Origin: a virus
IMG/VR virus record: IMGVR_UViG_3300021085_000268
Coordinates: 1-21,257 of that record
Strand: one strand, 5' to 3'
Length of the DNA stretch: 21,257 nucleotides
This document shows, in pieces, positions 6,505 through 12,766 of this stretch; position 1 is the stretch's first letter, and every line of letters begins with the position of its first letter. The position numbers and the translations under genes are program-made. Under the pieces are notes generated by a model. That model did no database searches. It had not been told where the DNA came from and saw only the letters and a list, made by a program, of their open reading frames with translations.

Positions 6505-6904
6505 ATGCCTCGTTCTCCCATGGCTGGTCATTGTAATTTAGATTCTGATATTCTTCACCGTCAAATATCCACTGGTAAGAGAAGATCCCTTCTTGCAAAC
6601 ATAACCCAGTGTGTATCAAACGACCTGTCAAAATCTGGACCGCATGTACCATCTCATGAGCAATGTTGATCTTCATTTGTTCTTCGTCTACTCTTTCACC
6701 GTCGAAGACTTTCGCAATAGAGATATCGACTTGGTCTTCATCCCCATCAACTAGTCCAGCAAACTTACCCAAGTCTTCTACAAACTCAAGTTCGACATGG
6801 CCAGGTAGATTAGATATCCCTAGTACCTCTGCCACCTTATGTACATAGGTGGACATCTCGTAACTAGGGGATTCAGAAACATCAACATTTGCTGCATACT
6901 TCAT
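6413..6904 (-). CDS. HExxH metalloprotease-like protein
   Basis: 163 residues. His83-Glu-Met-Val-His87, in the helix IAHEMVHAVQILTGRL, is a zinc-metalloprotease signature, and a downstream acidic segment PWENEAYDNEKEI could supply the third ligand or shape the site. The same layout (HExxH, a variable loop, PWExEA) appears in the gene at 9040, so the two are related. The substrate is unknown. It begins directly next to the MazG-like gene (stop 6905) and shares the same operon. Activity as a protease is inferred from the motif only; many SprT-like phage proteins are untested. Confidence 0.7.
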   Translation of the reverse strand: MKYAANVDVSESPSYEMSTYVHKVAEVLGISNLPGHVELEFVEDLGKFAGLVDGDEDQVDISIAKVFDGERVDEEQMKINIAHEMVHAVQILTGRLIHTGLCLQEGIFSYQWIFDGEEYQNLNYNDQPWENEAYDNEKEIYQAVESGREVCEAIQSRLYPRRP

Positions 6905-7210
6905 TTAGTTCTCCGACCTAACACTAGCGTCATAATTTTCATCACTGTCATAATCAAACAGATTAGACCAGACACGAAGTTTGAATAACTTCTCTGTCCG
7001 TGCGTCTTCTACTGCACTGTACGATACCACTTCCCATTGCTGTAACAACTCAATCATACAGACAAGGTCACCGACCTCTTTAGCAAGTAGGTCTAGGTTG
7101 TGTTGGTCCTGACCGAATCGTTTTACCTTCGATACTCTTTGAATGACTTCAGCACATTCTTCTTGTAGAATGGTGAGTAGTTCAGTACAGCTGTCATTAT
7201 GTTTCAGCAT
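6905..7210 (-). CDS. MazG-like nucleotide pyrophosphohydrolase
   Basis: 101 residues. The motif EECAE at 17-21 followed by KEVGDL (Glu45, Asp48) is the EExxE...ExxD metal-binding arrangement of all-alpha NTP pyrophosphatases (MazG/dUTPase superfamily). Such phage enzymes hydrolyse nucleoside triphosphates to monophosphates and are thought to tune nucleotide pools or alarmones. The C-terminal third is acidic and beyond the catalytic core. The ATG at 7210 overlaps the previous gene's stop by one base (TAATG), implying translational coupling. Confidence 0.65.
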   Translation of the reverse strand: MLKHNDSCTELLTILQEECAEVIQRVSKVKRFGQDQHNLDLLAKEVGDLVCMIELLQQWEVVSYSAVEDARTEKLFKLRVWSNLFDYDSDENYDASVRSEN

Positions 7211-7530
7211 TAATATTCTACTCTATCATGGAAAGGAACCGCACCAGAGAACTCGCCTCCAGTAATTTCACGGACCTTCCTACCAAAACGACTGTCTGAA
7301 GTAGAGACGAACGTACCACCCATCATCGGTCGTTCTGCACCTAGATAAGTTGGACGTACGAAACAGGTTCCGCGTACATAACCTTTTACCAACTCAACCG
7401 CAGGGCGACCTACAGTTGGTTCGAAAGGACCATCGACGTTCACTACAGTCACCTCAGTGAATCGTGAACTCATACCGCCAGCAGAACTGTCACGACCGTC
7501 TGCTCGATAAATGTGTGCAATCATACCCAT
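7210..7530 (-). CDS. Hypothetical protein
   Basis: 106 residues, beta-rich and Gly-rich (RADGRDSSAGGMSSRF, then VTVVNVDGPFEPTVGRP). No family recognised and no motif seen. AGGA lies nine bases before the ATG at 7530. It is coupled to the MazG-like gene by a one-base overlap. Confidence 0.65.
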   Translation of the reverse strand: MGMIAHIYRADGRDSSAGGMSSRFTEVTVVNVDGPFEPTVGRPAVELVKGYVRGTCFVRPTYLGAERPMMGGTFVSTSDSRFGRKVREITGGEFSGAVPFHDRVEY

Positions 7531-7540
7531 AATATTATTC

Positions 7541-7735
7541 CTAGTGAAAAGTTGCTTGTTGAACTTCGAGTTCTTGTTCGATAAGATTCATCATCTCATC
7601 ATTACTCAGACCCATCGAAGAAAGAGTTGCGATAGCAGTTGATGAATCAATGATGTCATCAAGAAAAGAATCCATCACATCACGAACTGCCTCACCTACT
7701 TCGCCTTTAGTAAACCACGATACAGTATCAATCAT
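7541..7735 (-). CDS. Hypothetical small acidic protein
   Basis: 64 residues, predicted largely helical (VRDVMDSFLDDIIDSS, then DEMMNLIEQELEV). It overlaps the upstream gene by four bases (ATGA), the usual sign of coupling. Function unknown. Confidence 0.6.
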   Translation of the reverse strand: MIDTVSWFTKGEVGEAVRDVMDSFLDDIIDSSTAIATLSSMGLSNDEMMNLIEQELEVQQATFH

Positions 7736-7965
7736 TTTGGTGTTACTACCTTATTGTTCTTGAACTCAACACCTTCAGGCGGTAACAACTTACCGAGCAA
7801 CCAGAAGTCTTCGGCCTGCAACTTAGCAACGTCATTAGAGTAACCTTCTTGAACGAAGTCGGGACCTAACTCGTTGTAGTTGTTTAGGAACGCAACTGCA
7901 TCAGCGACGTTATCGAAAGTCTGTGCGTCGTGATGGTTAGACATTTTGGGTTTTGCGTAGAACAT
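7732..7965 (-). CDS. Hypothetical protein, first gene of its operon
   Basis: 77 residues (MFYAKPKMSNHHDAQTFDN), with a helical part VADAVAFLNNYNELG. The ATG at 7965 follows the GAGAGAGA-type purine run found after most promoters here, so it is preferred to the second methionine. Function unknown. Confidence 0.6.
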   Translation of the reverse strand: MFYAKPKMSNHHDAQTFDNVADAVAFLNNYNELGPDFVQEGYSNDVAKLQAEDFWLLGKLLPPEGVEFKNNKVVTPK

Positions 7966-7997
7966 AATTTATCTCTCTCTCATTAGTTTATGTAGCC

Positions 7998-8026
7998 ATT
8001 GTACCTGTTTTTGAAACATTTGTCAA
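7998..8026 (-). promoter_or_regulatory. Sigma-70 promoter
   Basis: TTGACA at 8026-8021, 17-base spacer, TACAAT at 8003-7998, followed by a leader GGCTACATAAACTAATGAG ending in a GAGAGA run before the ATG at 7965. Confidence 0.75.
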
Positions 8027-8035
8027 GGGCTTTGC

Positions 8036-8197
8036 TTAATCTTTTTTAACTTTTCCGTGTAAATATTCACGTTTCAGAAACCACTTGTACTTGGCGAAAT
8101 ATTCCTTCGCCTTGTAGTCTGGGCGTTTGCCTGTGTAGGTCTCGACCTCATCACAGTGTGTAAACCACATTTCGTTACACCACATTCTAAAATTCAT
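8036..8197 (-). CDS. Hypothetical small basic/aromatic protein
   Basis: 53 residues from the ATG at 8197 (MNFRMWCNEMWFTHCDEVET), continuing YTGKRPDYKAKEYFAKYKWF. This start follows the upstream stop by one base with a GGTGG stretch before it; a longer version beginning at 8236 would overlap the upstream gene. It is rich in Trp, Tyr and Lys. I do not know its function. Confidence 0.6.
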   Translation of the reverse strand: MNFRMWCNEMWFTHCDEVETYTGKRPDYKAKEYFAKYKWFLKREYLHGKVKKD

Positions 8198-8198
8198 A

Positions 8199-8582
8199 TT
8201 ACGCCACCAACTGGTAAGGTTTGTTGAACTGACCAACGTTGATGTCGATGTAGTGACTTCTGTGGAAGTAGTCAGTCATGCTGTCGTCTTCACAGAAGAA
8301 GTCGGGTCCTTCCATCGCAGCCTTTAACTCAGTCAAGAACGCAACGACTTTTTCGTCGTCGTAGTTCTCAGCAATCCAGTAAGGGTTGACCTGAATGTAA
8401 TCACGAGGTCCGTACTCACTGACAGGCAACGCTCCGATGATATCAAGAGCACCGCTCTTAATGTTACAGACCAAGCTGCTGTGATGACGAATGGCAAGAG
8501 TACCTTTCATGTTGTACTTCTTGAGGACTGCTTTGATCGCAGGGGTTAACTTCTTTTTATCTTCTTGACTTACATATGCCAT
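8199..8582 (-). CDS. Conserved phage protein of unknown function
   Basis: 127 residues opening MAYVSQEDKKKLTPAIKAVL, then KKYNMKGTLAIRHHSSLVCN. This opening, followed by a segment ending DSMTDYFHRSHYIDINVGQF and NKPYQLVA, is a pattern I know from many phage and mobile-element proteins, all uncharacterised. It is preceded by its own consensus promoter and a leader with a GAGAGAGA run. Confidence 0.75.
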   Translation of the reverse strand: MAYVSQEDKKKLTPAIKAVLKKYNMKGTLAIRHHSSLVCNIKSGALDIIGALPVSEYGPRDYIQVNPYWIAENYDDEKVVAFLTELKAAMEGPDFFCEDDSMTDYFHRSHYIDINVGQFNKPYQLVA

Positions 8583-8616
8583 AACAATTTTCTCTCTCTC
8601 ATCAATTTATGTAGCT

Positions 8617-8644
8617 ATTATACCAAATTCTGAATAATAGTCAA
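8617..8644 (-). promoter_or_regulatory. Sigma-70 promoter with extended -10
   Basis: TTGACT at 8644-8639, 16-base spacer ending TTTGG, TATAAT at 8622-8617 (TGGTATAAT, an extended -10). The leader AGCTACATAAATTGATGAG and a GAGAGA run are the best example of the repeated leader. Confidence 0.85.
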
Positions 8645-8655
8645 CACTTTTTTAG

Positions 8656-8838
8656 CTATTTCTTAGACCGATTTGATATAAGGGTATTCCAAAAAGTTCT
8701 TAACCAACCACCCTCTTCCCACATCAATGGGATGTGCTCTCCCAGTTCTTTCTCTTCTTCCATGTGTAGGTTGACATATAACAACAAAGAAAGAAACCCA
8801 AACAAACCAAAACCGATTATATCGTATATCTGTTCCAT
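8656..8838 (-). CDS. Small single-pass membrane protein
   Basis: 60 residues from the ATG at 8838, which overlaps the upstream stop (TAATG). Residues about 5-24 (DIIGFGLFGFLSLLLYVNLH) are a transmembrane helix; the rest is polar with an acidic stretch (MEEEKELGEHIP). Function unknown. It is coupled to a secreted protein, so the two may work together at the envelope. Confidence 0.65.
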   Translation of the reverse strand: MEQIYDIIGFGLFGFLSLLLYVNLHMEEEKELGEHIPLMWEEGGWLRTFWNTLISNRSKK

Positions 8839-9038
8839 TACTTCACCCACACATGATTGTAGATTTCCGGAAGATTCTCACACGAGTAGTTGTCTTCTGG
8901 TGCGAAGTTAATAACTTCGACACACTCCTGACTGGAGTTACTGACATGTACATCTGGCATATCCAGAACACTAGTCATTGCATCTGCATAGACCACAAAA
9001 ACCAAGACCGCTGCTATCAATAGTACTAATTCTTTCAT
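8838..9038 (-). CDS. Small exported or membrane-anchored protein
   Basis: 66 residues. A hydrophobic N-terminus (MKELVLLIAAVLVFVVYADA) looks like a signal peptide or anchor. The outer part has two cysteines (SSQECVEV and NYSCENLPEIYNHVWVK) that could form a disulphide in the periplasm. The 'ECVEVIN...CENLP.xYNHVWV' pattern is one I associate with an uncharacterised T4-like phage family. It begins one base after the stop of the metalloprotease-like gene. Confidence 0.65.
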   Translation of the reverse strand: MKELVLLIAAVLVFVVYADAMTSVLDMPDVHVSNSSQECVEVINFAPEDNYSCENLPEIYNHVWVK

Positions 9039-9039
9039 C

Positions 9040-9456
9040 TTATTTCACCCAATTGTTGTTGTACAATTCTTCTTCGAGACGGTATGCCTCTTTCTCCCAA
9101 GGAGCATTCTCATACTTGTAGTCACGAGGTTTGCGACCCTTCCATGAACCAGACCAGCCACACAACTCACCACGGAGATACTGTTTAGCGTGAACCAGTT
9201 CGTGCGCAAGAGTCTGCATCATAGACTCCATAGTCATGGGTTCACCGGAACTAGTTCTTGCTATATCGATCTCAGCGTGGGTTCTTTGGTCTCCCCAGCA
9301 GAGACCCTGAGACTCATCCATAAGTCTAGTAGAGAATCTCACGATGATAGTCTTACTGTAAAGTCTATGAATACCAAGTTCTTTGGCGACACCATTGATG
9401 AACTCGTGAACCTTCTTCTTGTTCTTGATTCGACCTTTAATAATTACTGGATTCAT
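9040..9456 (-). CDS. HExxH metalloprotease-like protein
   Basis: 138 residues. His85-Glu-Leu-Val-His89 (TLAHELVHAKQYLRGEL) is a zinc-protease signature, followed by WSGSWKGRKPRDYKYENAPW and EKEAYRLEEEL. The HExxH, loop and PWExEA order matches the gene at 6413, so they are probably paralogues. This one has a compact catalytic part without the acidic N-terminal half of its relative. Substrate unknown. Confidence 0.7.
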   Translation of the reverse strand: MNPVIIKGRIKNKKKVHEFINGVAKELGIHRLYSKTIIVRFSTRLMDESQGLCWGDQRTHAEIDIARTSSGEPMTMESMMQTLAHELVHAKQYLRGELCGWSGSWKGRKPRDYKYENAPWEKEAYRLEEELYNNNWVK

Positions 9457-9484
9457 ACTTAATCTCTCATCTCATTAGGTAGCT

Positions 9485-9513
9485 ATTATCTCATACTTGT
9501 TTTCAAAACACAA
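9485..9513 (-). promoter_or_regulatory. Sigma-70-like promoter, weaker
   Basis: TTGTGT at 9513-9508, 17-base spacer, GATAAT at 9490-9485, then AGCTACCTAATGAGATGAGAG. The -35 region 'GCCCTTGTGTTTT' is shared with the promoter at 11327. The spacer holds an imperfect palindrome (GTTTTGAAAAC). Confidence 0.6.
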
Positions 9514-9552
9514 GGGCATTCTTATACTGATTTGGCATAAGAACCATCCTTT

Positions 9553-10185
9553 TTATGCAGACATCTTAATTGGAGCACGTGCCACTGCTCGTAACCATGC
9601 TTCCGGAGATTTGATAATGGGTGGGGATACCCGTAATTTTGCAGCGCGGAAAGTCTTCTTGAGACCCTTGGATTCGACCTGACCAATGAACCTAGAGACT
9701 AATCGAAGAACTACTGCACGGAACTTGTGGTCGTGGTTTCTAAACCCAGCAGAATGTGCGAGTTCGTGGAGCAAAACATACTTGTTGCAACCACCTGTCG
9801 GGGAGACAGCAATCCAACTTCCGTAAGAACAACCAGCGAGTCGACCACGACCCTTCATGTCACGCATCATCTGTACAGTGACTTTACTGCTTCCCATGAA
9901 ACCTTCTGATACTAGTTGCGCCCACAACTTAGACTTGCATACTCTGTCAACGAACTTCTGACATTCTTTAAGAGTCATTGCTTCCATTACATTAGGAAAC
10001 TCTTTTTCAAACTTCCACTCTGCACGGTACGTCTTCTTCTTCTCAGAATCTCTCCACTTACGGAAGTCAGACTTTTTGACAGCATACTCGTAGTATCTGT
10101 ATGCTAGATCCTCATCCATACCGAACTCAAGAAGTGCAGAATTGTAATAATGTTTGTAATTTTCGTACCAGACTCTGTAACTCAT
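9553..10185 (-). CDS. SprT/WLM-like zinc metalloprotease
   Basis: 210 residues. His140-Glu-Leu-Ala-His144 (VLLHELAHSAGFRNHDHKF) with further histidines at 151 and 153 gives the HExxH plus downstream His arrangement of SprT-like and WLM-type metalloproteases; the host relatives act on DNA-protein crosslinks or ribosome-linked proteins. The N-terminal 70 residues are charged and helical (RKWRDSEKKKTYRAEWKFEK). A C-terminal basic region follows. It is a single-gene unit between two promoters. Its role in infection is not known. Confidence 0.7.
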   Translation of the reverse strand: MSYRVWYENYKHYYNSALLEFGMDEDLAYRYYEYAVKKSDFRKWRDSEKKKTYRAEWKFEKEFPNVMEAMTLKECQKFVDRVCKSKLWAQLVSEGFMGSSKVTVQMMRDMKGRGRLAGCSYGSWIAVSPTGGCNKYVLLHELAHSAGFRNHDHKFRAVVLRLVSRFIGQVESKGLKKTFRAAKLRVSPPIIKSPEAWLRAVARAPIKMSA

Positions 10186-10212
10186 AATTTAATCTCTCAA
10201 TTCAATACAGCT

Positions 10213-10240
10213 ATTGTACCACACTGGGGGATGGTGTCAA
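10213..10240 (-). promoter_or_regulatory. Sigma-70 promoter
   Basis: TTGACA at 10240-10235, 16-base spacer ending in TGTGG, TACAAT at 10218-10213, leader AGCTGTATTGAATTGAGAG. The -35 lies over the end of the upstream lysine-rich gene, whose stop is at 10237-10239. Confidence 0.75.
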
Positions 10241-10581
10241 GTCTTTTTTCGTTTGACCGTAGTCTTTTTCTTGACCGTAGTCTTCTTCTTGGTCACGGTA
10301 GGTTTCTTTGCGACAGTTTTACGCGGCTTCTTTTTGGGTTTGGGTGCAGTTTTCTTCGGCACATCGAATTCCTTTCGAAGGAACTCGTTCACAGACAGAC
10401 CGCACTCTCTCAAGACCTTTTGAAAACGTTTGATGTCTTCCATCCACCAACCATGTGGAGTCTCAAGATACTGACCATAATGGTTCATCACCTCTTCGCT
10501 CAGACGGTTACACTCTTCAGTGTCCTTGTCGTAAAGGTACCGGACCTTTCGGTCATAATTCAGTTTGACGATTTTAGGCAT
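10237..10581 (-). CDS. Protein with lysine/threonine-rich histone-like tail
   Basis: 114 residues. The first 70 are globular and acidic (EECNRLSEEVMNHYGQYLE, then GWWMEDIKRFQKVLRECGLS). The last 40 are a low-complexity basic tail made of Lys, Thr, Pro and Val (PKPKKKPRKTVAKKP, then KKTTVKKKTTVKRKKT), like bacterial histone H1-type or AlgP-type tails. The DNA for the tail contains matching direct repeats. Nucleic-acid binding is likely; specific function is unknown. GGGAGAGA precedes the ATG. Confidence 0.65.
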   Translation of the reverse strand: MPKIVKLNYDRKVRYLYDKDTEECNRLSEEVMNHYGQYLETPHGWWMEDIKRFQKVLRECGLSVNEFLRKEFDVPKKTAPKPKKKPRKTVAKKPTVTKKKTTVKKKTTVKRKKT

Positions 10582-10590
10582 TGTCTCTCC

Positions 10591-10812
10591 CTAGATTAGT
10601 TTGTAGACTTTCTTCATGGTGTACTCACGAGCAGCTGCGAACGGTGCCTCGAACCAATCTGAAGAACCCATCACTTGAGGAGCAATACCATACTTCAAAT
10701 ATGCATTGACCAACTCAGCAACGTTGTTCGATTCGCACACTGGGCGCATCTCGTGTTCATCGTAAAGACGAATCTCAGAACCGTCTTCGGTACAGGAAAT
10801 ATAATCAATCAT
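10591..10812 (-). CDS. Hypothetical protein
   Basis: 73 residues (MIDYISCTEDGSEIRLYDEH). No family recognised. It overlaps the upstream gene by four bases, part of a coupled run of genes from 11263 to 10237. Confidence 0.6.
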   Translation of the reverse strand: MIDYISCTEDGSEIRLYDEHEMRPVCESNNVAELVNAYLKYGIAPQVMGSSDWFEAPFAAAREYTMKKVYKLI

Positions 10813-11021
10813 GCGACTTCTCCAAAAAAGATTCCAATAGGTGAACCGTTAGGACTACGATATCCACACTCGCGAATTTCATTGACTGGGATTTCCTGAC
10901 GGTAACCGTCTTCCCATTTTATCTCAACACTGTCGCGACCAATTTGACGGTCGATTAGACCGTACGAGATAGGATACATGGCACCCCAGTTACCTTCAAC
11001 TTTTTGACCAATCAGATTCAT
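10809..11021 (-). CDS. Hypothetical beta-rich protein
   Basis: 70 residues with alternating strands (SVEIKWEDGYRQEIPVNEI) suggesting a small barrel. No family recognised. Four-base overlaps join it to both neighbours. Confidence 0.6.
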   Translation of the reverse strand: MNLIGQKVEGNWGAMYPISYGLIDRQIGRDSVEIKWEDGYRQEIPVNEIRECGYRSPNGSPIGIFFGEVA

Positions 11022-11263
11022 GCGGCTTCTCCAATAAATGCATAACGAGGATTCTTACAAAACATTCCGACTTCGTCGAAACCCATCAAACAGAAACCAA
11101 GTCTTGGGTCGGTACCTGCCTCATACTCAACGAGTTCGTAACCAGAACGGAACGTACGAACGTCTTTGATGTCTACGGGAATAACTTCGAGATCGTACTC
11201 TTCCTGTGTGAGGAAGACGGCATCTTCGTTCGCTTCGGTGTTGTCTGTCCAGTTCTCATTACT
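11018..11263 (-). CDS. Hypothetical acidic protein
   Basis: 81 residues from the ATG at 11263 (MSNENWTDNTEANEDAVFLT), which follows an AGAGAGAG ribosome site; the upstream in-frame start at 11287 lies inside the promoter leader. No family recognised. First gene of a four-gene coupled operon. Confidence 0.6.
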   Translation of the reverse strand, partial: SNENWTDNTEANEDAVFLTQEEYDLEVIPVDIKDVRTFRSGYELVEYEAGTDPRLGFCLMGFDEVGMFCKNPRYAFIGEAA

Positions 11264-11298
11264 CATAATTAACTCTCTCTTTATCAATTTATGTAGCT

Positions 11299-11327
11299 AT
11301 TATAGCATAATATGAGATAAAACACAA
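11299..11327 (-). promoter_or_regulatory. Sigma-70 promoter
   Basis: TTGTGT at 11327-11322, 17-base spacer, TATAAT at 11304-11299, leader AGCTACATAAATTGATAAAG then GAGAG. It is upstream of the operon starting at 11263. Confidence 0.75.
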
Positions 11328-11479
11328 GGGCGTTAGCCAAAATAAATGAGGTATTTTTAGACCGATTTGGAATAAGGATATAACTTTTTCGTATAAGGAA
11401 GGAAAAAAAGAGAGGAGTCGTCCACGTACCTGTCAGTCGGAATCTTCGAAAGACGGTCTCCCCTTTGAAACTAATGCTT

Positions 11480-11587
11480 TTAAAAGATGTAGGGTTCAAC
11501 GGGATGGCCGTTGGCGAGCATGATGCCAGAGTAAATGAAACCCCAGATGACAAGTTGACCAAAAACAAACTCCGTTAACTGACCCAT
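11480..11587 (-). CDS. Small membrane protein
   Basis: 35 residues from the ATG at 11587, beginning MGQLTEFVFGQLVIWGFIYS and ending MLANGHPVEPYIF. One hydrophobic helix fills most of it. It starts two bases after the stop of the upstream gene and has GAAGAG at a suitable distance inside that gene, so translational coupling is likely. The stretch from 11328 to 11479 below it holds no convincing gene. Confidence 0.5.
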   Translation of the reverse strand: MGQLTEFVFGQLVIWGFIYSGIMLANGHPVEPYIF

Positions 11588-11589
11588 TA

Positions 11590-11970
11590 TCAATACTCTT
11601 CTTCATAATCTTCGTCAGAATAGTCAAACATATTCTCAATATTATCGATAGTCATAGTCTGCGGATTTAGCGAGACAAACTTCTCAGTCATTTCAGAAAT
11701 AGTATCGATGGCCACCTGAAAAAAGTCACCTTCGTATACACCATCGTACAAACGACCAGTGGTATAGGGTCGAACGTAGTCTGCAAGCTGCTTGTCAATC
11801 ACACTGTGATGTCGCAAGAAGTTCAATGCGCCTGACGTGTTGTTACACATTCCATTGTTGTAGAAGTCGTAACGTAGTCTGTAAGCGGCACGAACCATCT
11901 CGCCAGCAAGGGTATCACATTTACCTTGAGAAGGTACCAGTTGGTCAAACAAGGTTTCTATATCAGTCAT
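11590..11970 (-). CDS. Conserved phage protein of unknown function
   Basis: 126 residues. The opening LFDQLVPSQGKCDTLAGEMV followed by RAAYRLRYDFYNNGMCNNTSG is a pattern widely seen in phage proteins of unknown role (a 'LVPxxGxxxTxxGExxRAxxRLxxxxYNNG' motif). The C-terminal end is highly acidic (FDYSDEDYEEEY). It is driven by a promoter containing a palindrome. Confidence 0.7.
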   Translation of the reverse strand: MTDIETLFDQLVPSQGKCDTLAGEMVRAAYRLRYDFYNNGMCNNTSGALNFLRHHSVIDKQLADYVRPYTTGRLYDGVYEGDFFQVAIDTISEMTEKFVSLNPQTMTIDNIENMFDYSDEDYEEEY

Positions 11971-11999
11971 AATCTATCTCTATCTCAATTTGTTTAGCC

Positions 12000-12029
12000 A
12001 TTGTAACACATGTTTCTATAACGTGTCAA
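12000..12029 (-). promoter_or_regulatory. Sigma-70 promoter with palindromic operator
   Basis: TTGACA at 12029-12024, 18-base spacer, TACAAT at 12005-12000. The end of -35 and the spacer form the imperfect dyad ACACGTT-ATAG-AAACATGT, shared with promoters at 16424 and 17311. The flank 'ATTTAGCATAATG' before -35 is also shared with 17311. Confidence 0.75.
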
Positions 12030-12043
12030 GACATTATGCTAAA

Positions 12044-12766
12044 TTATTTTATAGCGATAGCACCTACGAAGAGATGATTCTGCCAGAAGGGTTGGATCTT
12101 AGTTGCATCAAATCCAGCAGTCATGCAAAGAGAGTGCAGTTCATTCCACGTAGAGCACTTCATCATTGAACGCAATTCACGTTCCTTAGATAACAGGTCC
12201 TCTGCTTCGAAGTTCTTAGACTTGTGATCGTAGAACTGAAACGTCATGATTTCCTGAAGACGAGCATCTCTCGCCATAGTCTTCTCTGCGAAAATGAACG
12301 CACCCCCTTTGTTTAAACCAGCATAGATCTTCTTCACCAAGTCACGTCGTGAACGTGGTGGCATGAACTGTAGAGTGAATAGGGAGGTAACAAGAGAGCA
12401 GTTCGCGAATATTGCGTTACGCACATCCATGTTGTGGAAGTCCACATCACCCAGACCTTCAGAATCAATCTGTTTGTGTCGAGTGTTCATGTCGTCAACA
12501 AACCCTTCTGCATACTCGATACCGGAGTAATGTGCCAGAGGAGCGAATCGATTGTTCTGTTTCATCATCTCATAGATAGTCTTACCCGTCGAACAACCAA
12601 TGTCAACAACGTCGGTTAAGTCTTCCACAAAGTATTCGGACAACTTAATCACATCGTGATGTAGGTTGCTGTATCCACGGATAGAGTTCTCGATATGGTT
12701 ATCGAATCCTTCTTCACGGTGAGCAAAACTAAAATCTGGTTTGTGGTAACTTTCTCTATCTTTCAT
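12044..12766 (-). CDS. cmoA: CmoA-like carboxy-S-adenosylmethionine synthase
   Basis: 240 residues, near the 247 of E. coli CmoA. CmoA converts SAM and prephenate into carboxy-SAM (Cx-SAM), used in the host by CmoB for tRNA wobble uridine. Matching blocks in order are SIRGYSN (29-34), the SAM loop DIGCSTG (55-61), DVRNAIFANCSLV, FTLQFMPP (130-137), KIYAGLNKGGAFIFAEK (146-162), KERELRSMM, AGF (217-219) and the end FWQNHLFVGAIAIK. In the KERELR region the Arg expected to hold the Cx-SAM carboxylate aligns one residue off, so product identity is open. It overlaps the cytosine methyltransferase by 11 bases. No CmoB gene is present in this window. A generic SAM methyltransferase is the main alternative. 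Confidence 0.75.
   Translation of the reverse strand: MKDRESYHKPDFSFAHREEGFDNHIENSIRGYSNLHHDVIKLSEYFVEDLTDVVDIGCSTGKTIYEMMKQNNRFAPLAHYSGIEYAEGFVDDMNTRHKQIDSEGLGDVDFHNMDVRNAIFANCSLVTSLFTLQFMPPRSRRDLVKKIYAGLNKGGAFIFAEKTMARDARLQEIMTFQFYDHKSKNFEAEDLLSKERELRSMMKCSTWNELHSLCMTAGFDATKIQPFWQNHLFVGAIAIK

Noticed and set aside
10150-10599. Plus-strand frame of 149 residues
   Set aside because: Antisense to the lysine-rich gene, whose repeats give a long open frame of Phe, Leu and Ser; no start signal.
11284-11568. Minus-strand frame of 94 residues
   Set aside because: It overlaps the better 11480-11587 gene and the promoter at 11299, and its composition is erratic. A short likeness of its end (PNRSK) to the protein at 8656 was noted but is explained by the shared DNA motif.
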